DNA of 34,143 nt, from assembly GCA_033557685.1 (NCBI GenBank), contig JAWQRN010000209.1, positions 1-34,143 of the forward strand, in the 5' to 3' direction. Numbering within the stretch: the stretch's first letter is position 1; each line of letters opens with the position of its first letter. This document shows positions 10,255-20,250 of the stretch, piece after piece. The position numbers were made by a program, and so were the translations under genes. The notes under the pieces were generated by a model, which was not told the origin of the DNA, made no database searches, and saw only the letters and a program-made list of their open reading frames with translations. The DNA comes from Sperchopsis tessellata. Taxonomy: Eukaryota > Arthropoda > Insecta > Coleoptera > Hydrophilidae.

Positions 10255-10523
10255 TAAATGGGGCCTCCCAATCATCATCTTCTACTGTAGTGTTGAACCC
10301 ACATAAACCTGGATAAAACAGATTACATGGCATATCGTGGGGACATTTAGAACATGGAGCTCCCTTTTCATAGACTGATGATTGATGCACATTACCAGTT
10401 GGACCATAGTTACAAATCACGATGACGAAGTTTCTGTGAAATCGAATCCTAGCCAAAGTTCCACATCCAACATGCGTAGTTTCCGCCCAAACTAGCTGAG
10501 TAAATGCGGAGTAATAAAGTGCG
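10255..10523 (-). CDS. CAP-B exon: CAP signatures 1 and 2 and the Cys-rich hinge
   Basis: The exon runs from an acceptor (CATCTAAAG|C) to a donor (TTTA|GTAAGT). It encodes YYSAFTQLVWAETTHVGCG, the CAP signature-1 region, then IVICNYGPTGNV, a full match to CAP signature 2. Next come VYEKGAPCSKCP and CNLFYPGLCGF, the cysteine-rich hinge, and an acidic stretch (VEDDDWE). The usual GHYTQ of signature 1 is SAFTQ here: the His that helps form the central CAP cavity is replaced by Ala. All hinge cysteines appear present. The first base completes Tyr with the previous exon and the last base begins a Lys codon. No stops or frame breaks are seen, so this looks like a gene under constraint rather than a relic. 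Confidence 0.9.
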
Positions 10524-10794
10524 CTTTAGATGAAAATAAATATCACAAAATCATTTTTGTTGGTCATAATACAAGATGTAATAAAAGTCTCCTGCTATAA
10601 TAAGTGTATAACGCATTTAGGTACCAAATAAATGAATACTACTAAAACATCAACATCCAGAATCCAGGCTCATCGAACTTTTGTGAGCGCCCGTGTCGAA
10701 AAGTATAAAAGACCTAACTTATGGATCTATACATTTTGTACATAAGGGTAAAGGCACATACGATTGCCATGTATTTCTTCTCATTGAATTTTCA

Positions 10795-11085
10795 GTATAA
10801 ACTGAAACGTTCTCAAATTTAAATTTTCTAAATGCTGGTCATTTACTTTTTGAGAGTATGCAAGTCTAGAAAAATATCCCTGGGTCACATTTGCCAAGAC
10901 TTCCCTACGAATTAAATCACATTTATCTATTATCCATTGTCTCAACTCTTGCAAATTGTTTGGACGTCTCACATAAACACTTGATCTTAAGTATCCCTAT
11001 AAAAAATCCATGGGATTAAGATCTAGAGAACGAGCCAGCTATTCAATAAACCCTCAACGTCCAATCCATCGATTTACAAATCGTT
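10795..11085 (-). pseudogene. C-terminal piece of a Tc1/mariner-superfamily transposase
   Basis: On the minus strand this reads NRWIGR, GFIE, LARSLDLNPMDFL, GYLRSSVYV, then RPNNLQELRQWIIDKC and EVLANVTQGYFSRLAY. It is the end of an IS630/Tc1/mariner-type DDE transposase. SLDLNPMDF is the block with the third acidic residue (usually SPDLTPLDFF). There are in-frame stops after RWIGR, GFIE and DFL. It abuts 11086-12839, beyond which the earlier part of a matching transposase lies in the same orientation. The two pieces look like one gene split by an insertion. Confidence 0.75.
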
Positions 11086-12208
11086 ATTAAAAAAAAGTCC
11101 CATCATCGTACTACACAAACGAGGTATTTTTGAGATAAAAAACTAAGTGGTTTATCTTTTCGGCGGAAGATAAAGATACCAAACCTGATGAATATAGGAA
11201 AAAGAGGTCTACTGAAAAATCTAAAGAAATATATAGGTTTTCTATTTAAAATAAAAATGTTGGGGACATTTCCGGTTAAACCGGAAGTTCAATGGTAACA
11301 ACATATGCCTATCGTATGCGCCATGTGCCTTTAAGGTTATGTATAAAATTTCATTATAATCATCATTTCTACTTCAGAGATATTTCCATGGATCCATTCT
11401 TTATATCAATCCTGTATAGACGAATGGCCATATAGTGTGGTATACAAGTGTGCGAATGGTCGTCCGCCATTTTCATAACTGTTTATCTGTTCAAAATGAA
11501 ATAAATAAATAAAATTTCAATTGTTTCTAAGTATGCTATATACAGATGTGTGAATTCAACTAAAAATAACATAGATTTAAAAGTTAAAATTCATACACAA
11601 CTTACTGAGCTGTAGAGGTAGTTTTCAAGTATTTTGCCCGGATTCTATAAGGAACTATCCTAATATGATATGTATTCATTGTAACTTCACATATTTTCAG
11701 AAATTATTATATTTTAAAGTTTAAACCACATTTCAATTGGACCTTTATCGGCAATGGTGGAGTTTTTTGAATTATATTGTATAATTTCTACGACTTTTCA
11801 ATTCGTGTATAATTAATATCTTTTACAATATTAACGTCCACGAGTTACCCGGGGTATTAGAGCGGTGGATTTCCTTTGTTGTGATTAAACGAGAGGGAGT
11901 TACCCCAACACAAAGGATATATCCTGTGCCAAGGAATAGACTGTATTAAAAAACTAAAAAGCCTAAATATTTAAGCATCCCCTACCTACAAGATATTAAT
12001 TTTAATGCAGGAGTTCTTCATGGTTAGTAAGACAATTTTCACCTGGTCCAGTTCATTTTTCGTTGCTGAGACAAACTCCAAAGTTGTCGCACCTACAAAC
12101 ATTTATTCAACAGCCTCAGGTAATGATTTAATTATCCTTGTATTCAAAATTCTGATTAAATAAATTATGTACTTCTTATAGCAAGTTACTTTTAATGCAG
12201 CTTCGATG

Positions 12209-12246
<38 letters not shown>

Positions 12247-12839
12247 AGAAATTTGGATTTAATTTTTACATATGTCCCAAAATTGATTCTCTATGTAGAG
12301 ATGACCGTTATTTTAATATACAATGAGTGCAAACAGTCTTACATAAAATTCATAATTTCGTTTTGAATGGCTCAAATAAGTTCATTATATTTTTCCCTGT
12401 ATTAATGTATATTTTGCTCGCTCCCACCGCGCAATTACGTCATCGATAATTTTTTTAATTACAACCACATATCAGAGTTCAATAAAATCCCATAAGGGGG
12501 CCTAAAACAAATTTTTTTAAACATATACTGGTGTAAACATTAAAATAAAAAGATATTTTGTTTACTTTTCATTTGCGATGTTTTTTCTGCCACTAAAATT
12601 GATAAAAATCATTCGAAAACACATAGTTATCTGCAATATGGAACAAAAAAATTCAAGAAAGTGAAAATGTTTATAAACTTGAAATAAAGTAATTATATAA
12701 TGATTAAATTAAATTTGCAAACTGTCATCATCGGTCTTTTGACAAGAAAATAGGCGATTTTGAAATTCGTTGGCAACATTTTCTTTGATGTGCTATTTAG
12801 TATTCCTACATACTAAAGATATCCTTCTTCCTGCTCTTG
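11086..12839. other. about 1.75 kb between the two transposase halves; probable insertion of unknown type
   Basis: No coding region is recognised. It contains a CCGGTTTAACCGG-type palindrome near 11272-11290 and a (TA)n tract at 12213-12242. Its ends show no terminal inverted repeats that I could find. Because the transposase reading resumes on the far side, this block was probably inserted there or gained by rearrangement. Confidence 0.4.
12213..12242 (+). repeat. (TA)n microsatellite
   Basis: An uninterrupted run of about fifteen TA units. It lies inside the presumed insertion and inside the 11 kb CAP-B intron. Confidence 0.95.
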
Positions 12840-13345
12840 AAGATATCTGGGTTGGCTCCGATATGTACTAAATGTGGTAGCCCACCGTCTTGTTGATATT
12901 ATATATTAAAGCCAGAAATACCTGGGTCTTCATCGTTGTGAAATATTTCGGCTAAATCAGGTATCAGTTTGAAATGAAGTAATATAATCCCCTATGAAAC
13001 CAGACCGAGATATTGTGCATGGCTGTCTTGCACCTAATGGGAATTATGAGGATCACAGTACCTGTAATTGTGTCTATGGACTTTCCTATTCAAGTAAAAA
13101 GAAGCTTCATCACAGAATGTATTTCGATCAAGTCCGGATGATTACATAGATTTACAGCGATAGCTTCCCAAAACTGAAGGCGACAATCACTGCTATCTTA
13201 TACTCATTTAATTTTATAGGAATGGTATTTTTCTTTCTCCAGAATTCTTAGTACATTTCTTATTTGAGAAATATCGTAATCAGAAATAATTTGTCGACTG
13301 TGTATGATTCAAATTTGGATACGTCCACTATTTAGAGAACCAATG
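12840..13345 (-). pseudogene. N-terminal and middle part of a Tc1/mariner-superfamily transposase
   Basis: On the minus strand the order is: an HTH-region remnant (SRQIISDYDISQIRNVLRIL, KEKYHSYKI) at about 13310-13210; DCRLQFWEAIAVN (13180-13140); FCDEASFYLNRKVHRHNYRY (about 13100-13040) with the first catalytic Asp; and YQQDGGLPHLV (about 12890-12860) with the second. The reading shifts frame and has stops. The third block and the C-terminus are missing here but occur at 11085-10795 in the same orientation. Confidence 0.7.
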
Positions 13346-13484
13346 GTACCACAGTAAATTGCATGGCAATTTCAAATAAGACAAGCCCATTCGACATCAC
13401 GACTTAAAAAAAGTACCTGTAAAAATGCAATAATAACTCTATGTAAATAAAAGTATAATACTGAAAATATGCATAGCAGGCTCA

Positions 13485-13637
13485 TAATGCAAAAGAACTG
13501 TGTGCTATTTTATTAGACAATTATATCACATATGTCTCATTGGAGAGGCTTTTAACCCTTCCTTATCTTTTTTATGTGCTAATCCTTCCTTAACCTTTTT
13601 GACCTATGCTTTATGCGAAACCGCTTGTAGACAGTTA
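13485..13637 (+). repeat. tandem-type repeat, unit 1 (left of the TIR element)
   Basis: This runs from TGCAAAAGAACTGTGTGCTATT through CACATATGTCTCATTGG and CCTTCCTTAACC to CGCTTGTAG. The same order of blocks recurs at 15761-15870 on the other side of the TIR element, at roughly 70% identity by eye. There is a short internal duplication around CCTTCCTTA. Confidence 0.6.
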
Positions 13638-15760
13638 CACAGGCCAACGAGAAAAAAACTTTTTTAATGATTTTTCCTGATTCTTATGTTTTTGGCAGTT
13701 TTTTCATAGTTGAATATTCAAAACGTAAGAAATTCATTTTTTTTTAATTAATACTTGTGCATTTGATATAGTACAACATACGGTAAATCCAAATGAAATT
13801 AGGTTGCCAGTGGTGGCAAATGGCACCTTGAATACTATTCTTTGTTTTGCCGCCTTGTTCTGTTTATTCACTGACAACTGTTTGTTTTCTTTCAGTCAAC
13901 ATAACCTCACTATTCAGCTTTATGCCCGTGTGGTCTAAGTATGGCTAATCGTGGGTATAAGAACTTTCCTAGCATTTTTTCTTACATATGTGGGAGTTTG
14001 TGAATAAAAAACATCAAAGAAACATTACGGAATTTGTTAAAAAAGGGTACTTTCTAATTTTAAAATTTAACTTTAAATGGTCAAAAAATGAAAAGAAAGC
14101 TTTTAGATTTGCAATATCCATGATATGGAGAGAGCCGAAAAATCAGTCAGACGATTGTTATTTTTGTAGCATTAATGTTACTGGTACAACTCAAAAAATA
14201 AGAAAGAAATTTTCTACCCTAACTTTCCGCCAGTTATTCAGCCAGTCGGCCATGGTTCGGGACTTCCTGTCCCTAAGCCGCCAGAGGCTATTGCTGACTT
14301 TTTACTTGACGAGTCCAGTGACACCCAATGTTATCCAGAAAATTTAGAACCCAATTGTTTACACAGACTGAGTTAAATGAATCGGTAAGAGATTTAGGTT
14401 TGCCTAAAGAGAAAACTGAATTGCTTGGCTCTAGGCTAAATTAAAAGCACTTGTTGTAATCCGGAATATCTATTTACCTATACGGGACAAGATATCAGCA
14501 GTTCACTCAATTTTGTAAGCAAGAAGAGGATTTAGTTTGCTGCCGTGATATTACTGGTCTAATGAATGTAGTTGGAATTGAGTACAACAATGTAGAATGG
14601 AGGCTTTTTATAGTCTTTTAAAAACACAACACGCTTAAAAGCTGTTCTTTTACACAGAAGTTATACTCATGCTTCACTACATATGGGTCATTCAGTCTAT
14701 ATGAAGGAAAGTTACAAAAATCTAGTTTAAAACAAAATTAACTATTCTGCCCATGATTGGATGACATGTGGAGATTTGAAAGTACTATGCTTGCTCCTTG
14801 ACCAACAAAGTGGATTTACTAAATTGCCATGTTTTATATGTGAGTGGGACAGTAGAGCAAGTGATCAACAATGGTCCAGAAAAAAAATTGACCTGCAAGA
14901 AATCTTAAGACCTGGAGAGAAGAACATTTTGCGTAAAAGTTTAATAGATCAAAAAAAAAGTTCTTCTACCACCTTTTCCCATCAAATTAGGTTTGATGAA
15001 ACAGTTTGTGAAAACTTTGCCTAAAGATGGTGAATGCTTTAAGTATTTATGTGAAAAGTTTCCTCATTTATTAGAAGCCAAACTGAAAGAAGGGGTTTCG
15101 TTGGGTCTGACATTCTTAAAATGATGTTCGATTCCAACTTTGAAAATAAAATGACTACAAAGGAGAAAGAGGCTTGGACCTTATTTAAGCAAGTTGTTAC
15201 CAAGTTTTTGGGCAATGTAAAATATCCAAACTATAAGCTTATCTTACCTAATATGATAGACAAATTAAAAAAGCTGGGATGTTTGATGAACCTAAAAGTC
15301 CACTTCTTACACAGCCATCTTGGCTTATTCCCCGACAACTTGGGTGAGGGAAGAGTAGGGGGAAGAGTTGGAGAAGCGTTACCAGGGACGGTGGAATGTC
15401 AACATGATGGGTGATTACTCCTGATCACTACACCGAGAAAGACAAAATGCATCAGATCGGAGAAAAAATGACATAAGGAGCTTCAAAGGGAAGAGAAAGG
15501 AAATGCATAAAAATAAACACTTGAAGTATATGTATTTACATTGTATATGGTGTGTTAAGTTAAATAAAATCTTTATGTAAACAAAAGTATCAGTTAAATT
15601 TCTTTATTTTTTATATGTTTGCTCCCTTTTTTAATATAATTGCGGCCATATTTTGAGAGAACTGTGGGTGATACAAAAAAAACTTATGCCAGACACGGTT
15701 TCAGCATTCAGCTGTATTTGTTTAAAAAGCGTTAACATATATTTTTTTTGTTGGCCTGTG
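13638..15760 (+). mobile_element. 2.1 kb DNA transposon with TIRs and TTA target duplication, superfamily not assigned
   Basis: The left end CACAGGCCAAC at 13638-13648 is the exact reverse complement of GTTGGCCTGTG at 15750-15760. Weaker pairing continues inward for about 25 bp (A-rich run, then TTAAC/TAATG and TTTTT). TTA lies immediately outside both ends (13635-13637 and 15761-15763). Removing the element and one TTA leaves GTTATTACACATATG, close to GCTATTACGACATATG at the next repeat junction (about 15862), as expected for an empty site. Inside is a single decayed plus-strand protein. CAC-starting TIRs with 3-bp duplications occur in CMC/Chapaev-type elements, and TWA targets in PIF/Harbinger; neither assignment is established. 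Confidence 0.65.
13941..15480 (+). pseudogene. protein of the TIR element: member of a widespread uncharacterised arthropod family, probable transposase
   Basis: From ATG at 13941 (MANRGYKNFPSIFSYICG, a degenerate Cys-knuckle start) the protein is traceable across all three frames. KHQRNITEFVKKGYF (14010) is followed by FRFAISMIWREPKNQ and DDCYFC (14100-14170), YPNFPPVIQPVGHGSGLPVP (about 14215-14275), LGLPKEKTELLGSRL (14400) and NVVGIEYNNVEWRLFI (about 14565-14615). Then come TCGDLKVLCLLLDQQSG and CFICEWDSR (14764-14860), LPPFPIKLGLMKQFVK (about 14970-15015), KFLGNVKYPNYKLI (about 15205-15245), LKVHFLHSHLGLFPDNLGE (about 15290-15350) and EKRYQGRWNVNMMGDY (about 15365-15410). I recognise this order from proteins annotated as uncharacterised in insects and cnidarians. 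The central zinc-region around WAPH..C appears deleted after residue 50. Frameshifts and stops make it nonfunctional. Confidence 0.65.
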
Positions 15761-15870
15761 TTATTACACATATGTTATATTGGAAAGACTTCTAACCTTG
15801 CTTAATTTTTTAACTTAAGCTCTATGTATAAACACGCTTGTATTGCAAAGGAAGTGTGTGCTATTACGAC
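15761..15870 (+). repeat. tandem-type repeat, unit 2 and start of unit 3 (right of the TIR element)
   Basis: Blocks CACATATGTTATATTGG, CTAACCTTGCTTAA, CTCTATGTATAAACACGCTTGTA match unit 1 in order. Another start follows: TTGCAAAGGAAGTGTGTGCTATTA and CATATG at about 15846-15875. The TIR element therefore sits at a junction between units of an old tandem repeat. Confidence 0.55.
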
Positions 15871-16119
15871 ATATGCAAGCCCTTACAGTGCAAACTCAAC
15901 CGTGCGGTACGCGGAGATTGGAACCATGAATCTACCACTAAGTAATTACGCGCAGAATTTCAGAACGTTCGCAACCACAAAGTAATACCCATGCGAATAG
16001 TGGGCGTCCCTAAATTCACTCGGGTGTAGGAATAATTGCCTCCTCTTTGCGTAAGAATAAATGTGAACTTGTGTTGGGAACTATTGAATAAAAACTATCG
16101 AACTATTCGATTGTTTATT

Positions 16120-17088
16120 TTTATTGGTTCCGGGAAAATATTGCCCATCGCTATCTACACATTTTCCCATCTCTCTGGCAATTTGCGGATGCCACGTCAA
16201 AAATACTGTTGCTCTTTTGAGGCAAATCAATCATCGAGCCATTTTCGTACATTTTCGTAAGAAGTGAATCGCTGATCAGAAAGTGCGTGTCGCCCCATCG
16301 ATGCAAATAAGTAGTAATCAGATGGAGCCAAGTCTGGTAAGTAAGCCGTATGCGAAAGTATTTACCAACTAAACGCCTCAATCGTTTCCTTGACCAGTTT
16401 TGCTGTGTGCGATGGTGCATTATCATGAAGCAAAATCACTTTGTGTGGCCTCTTTTGATATTTTGGTCGTTTTTCACGCAACGCTTGGTTCAAATCCATC
16501 ATTTGGTGTCGGTCGCGTTGAGTATTAACGGTTTCGCCAGGTTTTAGCAGCTCATAATAGATAACACCCTTCTGGTCCCACCAAACACATTGCGATTTGG
16601 TCTTGCAGTCGATGTCACTGGTTTTCTTGGAGTTACCCATGATTTTACGATGGAGGAATGATTTTTTTTTTGTACCTGGCGAGCAGCATTTCGCAAGTGG
16701 TTTTTCAGTTTTCCTGCTGTCTTTCATTCAGTTCATGTGGAACCCATTTTCCCTTCTTCTGGATCATTCCCATGGCTTTCAAACGTATGAAGACGGCTTC
16801 TCTTGTCAAAATTAATTGATCTTCAACTTGTTGTTGCGTTTGAGCGTCATCCTCATCCAACAATGCTTGCAATTTGGCATATTCAAACTTTCTCGGTGGT
16901 CTTCCACGTTCTTCGTTTCTCACGTCAAAATCGCCACTTTTAAATTTTCTAAACCACTCAAAGCACTGTGATTTACCAAGAACATGCTCACCGTAAGCTT
17001 CCACAAGCATTCGATGCGATTCTGCAGCAGATTTATTCAAATGGTAACAGAAAATCGATGCTGTCCACAAATCGTAATTTTCAGGCAA
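16120..17088 (-). pseudogene. mariner transposase, Mos1-like, missing the first catalytic Asp block
   Basis: ATG at 17088 opens an intact N-terminal half of 127 codons. It has the HTH region (IFCYHLNKSAAESHRMLVEA, CFEWFRKFKSGDFDV), the linker GRPPRKFE, ALLDEDDAQTQQQ and the WVPHEL motif. A frameshift near 16675 moves into a frame reading KSFLHRK and then directly MGNSKKTS and CVWWDQKGVIYYELLKPGE. The segment with the TGDEKW block, and with it the first Asp, is deleted. The second Asp is in LLHDNAPSHTAK (about 16420) and the third in LAPSDYYLF (about 16320), in another frame, keeping DD34D-like spacing. Two TGA codons (after KWLDD and QYF) and a frameshift break the C-terminus (RGIRKLPERWEN). 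No terminal repeats were found. Confidence 0.9.
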
Positions 17089-17102
17089 GAAAATTCGACA
17101 TG

Positions 17103-17373
17103 TTCAACGCTATGAAAAAATATGTTATTGTTTGAAACTTGTATTGTAGTAGGTCTTTGACAAATTGACTAGAGATCAGAAGGAAAATAAGGACACATAT
17201 TTCACGCCAAGAGGCCCATCATGACGACTTAATTGAGACAAACAAGATATAAGCCACGGAAAACAGGTGTTCAGACAAAGGTAAGTTTCAAGGAAAGTAT
17301 ATCTCTAGTTTTTGGGTAAATTTTATATTAGTATATGTTCGCTGCTTATAAATTGCTTTATCAAGTCAAGGAT
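17103..17373. other. spacer between mariner and LINE fragments; nothing recognised
   Basis: No open frame or repeat could be assigned. It may include the 5' end of the mariner element, but I could not find its terminal repeat. Confidence 0.4.
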
Positions 17374-17945
17374 TCACCTTTTGTTAGTCTGTAGCAATCG
17401 TATGATATCTGTAGGGAACTGAACTCCCTCTTTAAAAAATCCGTTATTTAATATACCGGAACCCACACTGTGCCTAGGGCAAGCAATGAATATATGATTG
17501 AGGTCGGAATATTCACAACCACATTCACAAGATGGAGAGTCAATCACGTTAATTCTTGCCAAGTGTGCGGGATATCTCCCATCCGCAAATTTAACTCTTG
17601 CTATGGTGGAATAATAGTATCTGCATATTTTATAGTTAGTGTGCCAAGGTTTGTCCAAAAATGAGGGATGAATCCTGTAATATTGAATTTGTTGGTTCAG
17701 ATTGGATAAATTCAAATGATCCTGCGAATGCCTGGCAATTCCACCGTTGTCCCATCTGTAATGCTTTGCTTCGCTAAAGAATCCACGATCTCATTACCCA
17801 CCAACTCTGAATGCGCCTTAATCCAACAGAGACAAATCTGACGACCTTCCCTATTCGTTAAAACAATATCATTTTTATTTGCATAATCACATCAGGCAAT
17901 GCGGCATGATACCGAGGACATCCAATTGCAAGCAAAGCGCTTTGT
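17374..17945 (-). mobile_element. LINE 3' fragment: RNase H domain and Cys-rich C-terminus (I/Jockey-like)
   Basis: On the minus strand the RNase H remnant reads SQSALLAIGCPRYHAAL (about 17940-17890) and CWIKAHSELVGNEIVDSLAK (about 17830-17770). The latter holds the usual W-x-x-H-x-G-x-x-GNE-x-AD block in degenerate form. An intact 113-codon piece from 17715 to 17374 follows, with ARVKFADGRYPAHLARINVI, CECGCEYSDLNHIFIACPRH and a stop. This is the C-terminal gag-knuckle-like end of I- or Jockey-type LINE pol proteins. The expected DSxSAL aspartate reads as Tyr. The RT domain is absent because the fragment stops abruptly at 17945, where CGATA-rich sequence begins. Confidence 0.75.
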
Positions 17946-18605
17946 GAGTAACTATTCGATAGTTAAAAACCATCGAAAAATTCGATAATAAAATTTCATT
18001 CGAATGAATTTAACCGATAGATTTTTTTCATTCGGTAGATTTTTTTATTCGATTGATATTCATTCATTCATTTAAACATATTCCAACGAGACGGTCTACT
18101 TAGACTTACTACCTACCCGGTTTAGCTAATTGCGTGCATTTTACTAACACTGTGGGAATTTGTCAAGAAGACGTGTTTATAAAGACATCGTCGCGGAGAA
18201 AGTTGTGCCCGTTGTCAAAAGCCCATACGCTGATATCGTGAACATTAATTAGGAACGGTTTCGTGATACCGTAAACAATTTCGATCTTTTACTAGTTCTT
18301 AGAAAATTGTACAATTTTGTAGATTGATCACACATTATATAAAATGTTGGCAGTAGATTGATGAAATATATGAAAACAACTTAGTTATATAATTATATTG
18401 TAATTAGGCCCGTCGCTAGCGCTCAAGCAACTCAGGCACTTCTCAGAGGCGGCAAAACATTAAAGGCACTGAAACTGTTAAAATGCAAATTAGACATTCC
18501 ATGGGCGATGCTTTGTATTTATTATAAATTATCAATTTTTAAAATGACATTTTATAGCAATATACTATCGATAACTATCGATAGTTCATTTCATTCGATA
18601 GTGCC
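17946..18605. repeat. segment bounded by ATCGAT/CGATA-rich ends
   Basis: The left end (about 17953-18055) has repeated TTCGATA, CCATCGA and TCGATAA and runs of ATTCATTC. The right end (about 18566-18603) has ACTATCGATAACTATCGATA and ATTCGATAG. The core in between shows no recognised coding. The two ends read as loose inverted repeats, so the segment may be a non-autonomous transposon. TATCGATA is also the known DRE target of the insect factor DREF, and CGATA clusters that of BEAF-32. Confidence 0.35.
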
Positions 18606-18959
18606 CATCACAAATGTGAGCTGTCACATAAGGACAGTACGTACACCCAAACGATGGCAATTATAATTCAGTGTTGTGAATCAGTTCCCATTAATCATTC
18701 ATTTAAAATGAATCGTTCATGAACTGTTCATTCGTCTTTCATAGTATACAACACCCCAGTTGGTCAGAAGCGCGGCTGCCGGCTTCGCTATCTAGCCGCT
18801 AATGCATGAATGCATTGCTCGTATCCTGTTATTGGCCGGTCGAATAAAACAATGTTTTGACTATTTGAACGTTCGCGTTTCTCACGTTCATTTGTAGAAT
18901 GGCGGCCGTCTTCAAAATGTATGTACGTGTTGATTTCTGCTTTAAAATGTTTAGTAAGA

Positions 18960-20250
18960 AAAGCCATGCGTAAAATTATTTTACGAAAGCCGATAACAAC
19001 AATAAGGCGAAGTGTAATATTTGTTGCAATTTATTTTCTTTTAAAAGAGGTACATCGGCAAATTGAACAAGGCATATGCGAATAAAATATCCCACAATAG
19101 AATTATATCAGGAAACTACCCCAAATTCATTGAACCTAAAAAAAAATATTTGTTTATTTAACGTCGGCCTATTTCCGCTGTTATGGCCTATCACCGACGC
19201 CAGGGATTATGCTCCCTCACTTGGGAATTTTGCCGCATCTACTGTTCCAACTGGAATTGGATCATTTTACGTACACGAGGTCTTCATTTTACCTACAACG
19301 AGTACTTAGCAACTGAGCTATGAGACGGATGAACCTCAAAATATGCCTACCTGCTCTAAAATTTCACATACTGTAAATTTACCTAACTCAAGTCAAAGTA
19401 AAATTACCCAATATATCCCTAAAACCATGCAACAGCCGAAGACTACACAATTAAATGAAAAGTTAGTGAAAATTATTGCCAGTGACTACCAGCCATTTAG
19501 TGCGTTGAAAATAAGGAGTTTAAAAAATCATCAATGTGTTAAATCCGTCGTACAATTTGCCGTCAATGAAAACAATATCTGATGCCATTTTGCCGAAATT
19601 ATATAAAAAATTTGTTAATGATGTTAAAAGTAATTTTTAAATCAACATCATTTATTTTGTAATCGTTTCTTCTGGAATGTTTTATTTTTCACGAGAAGCA
19701 CACTGCTGAACACCTTGCAAGGAAAACACAAATAATACTAATAGAATGGGAAGTTTTGCAAAAGGTAGTAGCTATTGTTAGCGAAAACGCAGCGAATGTC
19801 ATAGCATTTTTTAAAAGAAGTGCCCATGCTTCTGAAAAACTAAGGAATTAGCAGATAGGGCTTTCAGAATTAAATTTAAAGCAAATCATGTCAGCTAGAT
19901 GGAATTCTACGTATGAAATGTTGGCTAGGTTATACAAGATAAAAAATGAGTTTTATACAGAATGAAATTTAGTTCAAGAAAAAAGTACTTTTGCCGCCTG
20001 CTCAATGGAGGTAGATATATACAATATTTACAAGATCCCTTGCTAAAACGAAGCGACAGCCTTTTTCTAGTGGCGAGACAGAGAAGCTATCTACCCTAGT
20101 TTGTGCATTTTAGTAAAATAAAAATTGTGCATAGTGCCAAGGTCTGTACCATGTGGAAGGGTATTTTCTAATGTAAGACAATAATAACAGAAAAGAGAAC
20201 GTAGCCTAGTGGTAAAAAAATGTCACAGCTTTTGTTTTTGAATTTTAATG
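18960..20250 (+). pseudogene. hAT transposase (ZBED/Ac-like), frame interrupted by a SINE
   Basis: A degenerate BED zinc finger starts at about 18980: FTKADNNNKAKCNICCNLFS, then KRGTSANLNKA. The paired Cys are present; the His pair is lost. The SINE at 19141-19329 interrupts the following linker. The protein resumes with SSQSKITQYIPKTM and DYQPFSAL (19395-19505). Farther on come VVAIVSENAANVIAFFKRSA (about 19770), EKLRN and LKQIMSARWNSTYEMLARL (about 19880-19940), which is the hAT insertion-domain border with the WNSTY motif. The C-terminal dimerisation block is PRSVPCGRVFSNVR (about 20140-20185). Multiple stops and frameshifts occur. Confidence 0.75.
19141..19329 (-). mobile_element. tRNA-derived SINE, internally deleted copy, inserted in the hAT transposase
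   Basis: On the minus strand it starts with CCGTCTCATAGCTCAGTTGC, a tRNA-like head with a box-A-type sequence. It then jumps to GTAGGTAAAATGAAGACC and continues with CCAGTTGGAA, GATGCGGCAAAATTCCCA, GAGGGAGC and GGCCATAACAG. It ends in GTTAAATAAACAAATA. The same body is found in the copy at 33410-33719. About 100 bp including box B are missing here. TGAACCTAAAA at 19131-19141 and TGAACCTCAAA at 19330-19340 form the target duplication. Confidence 0.8.
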
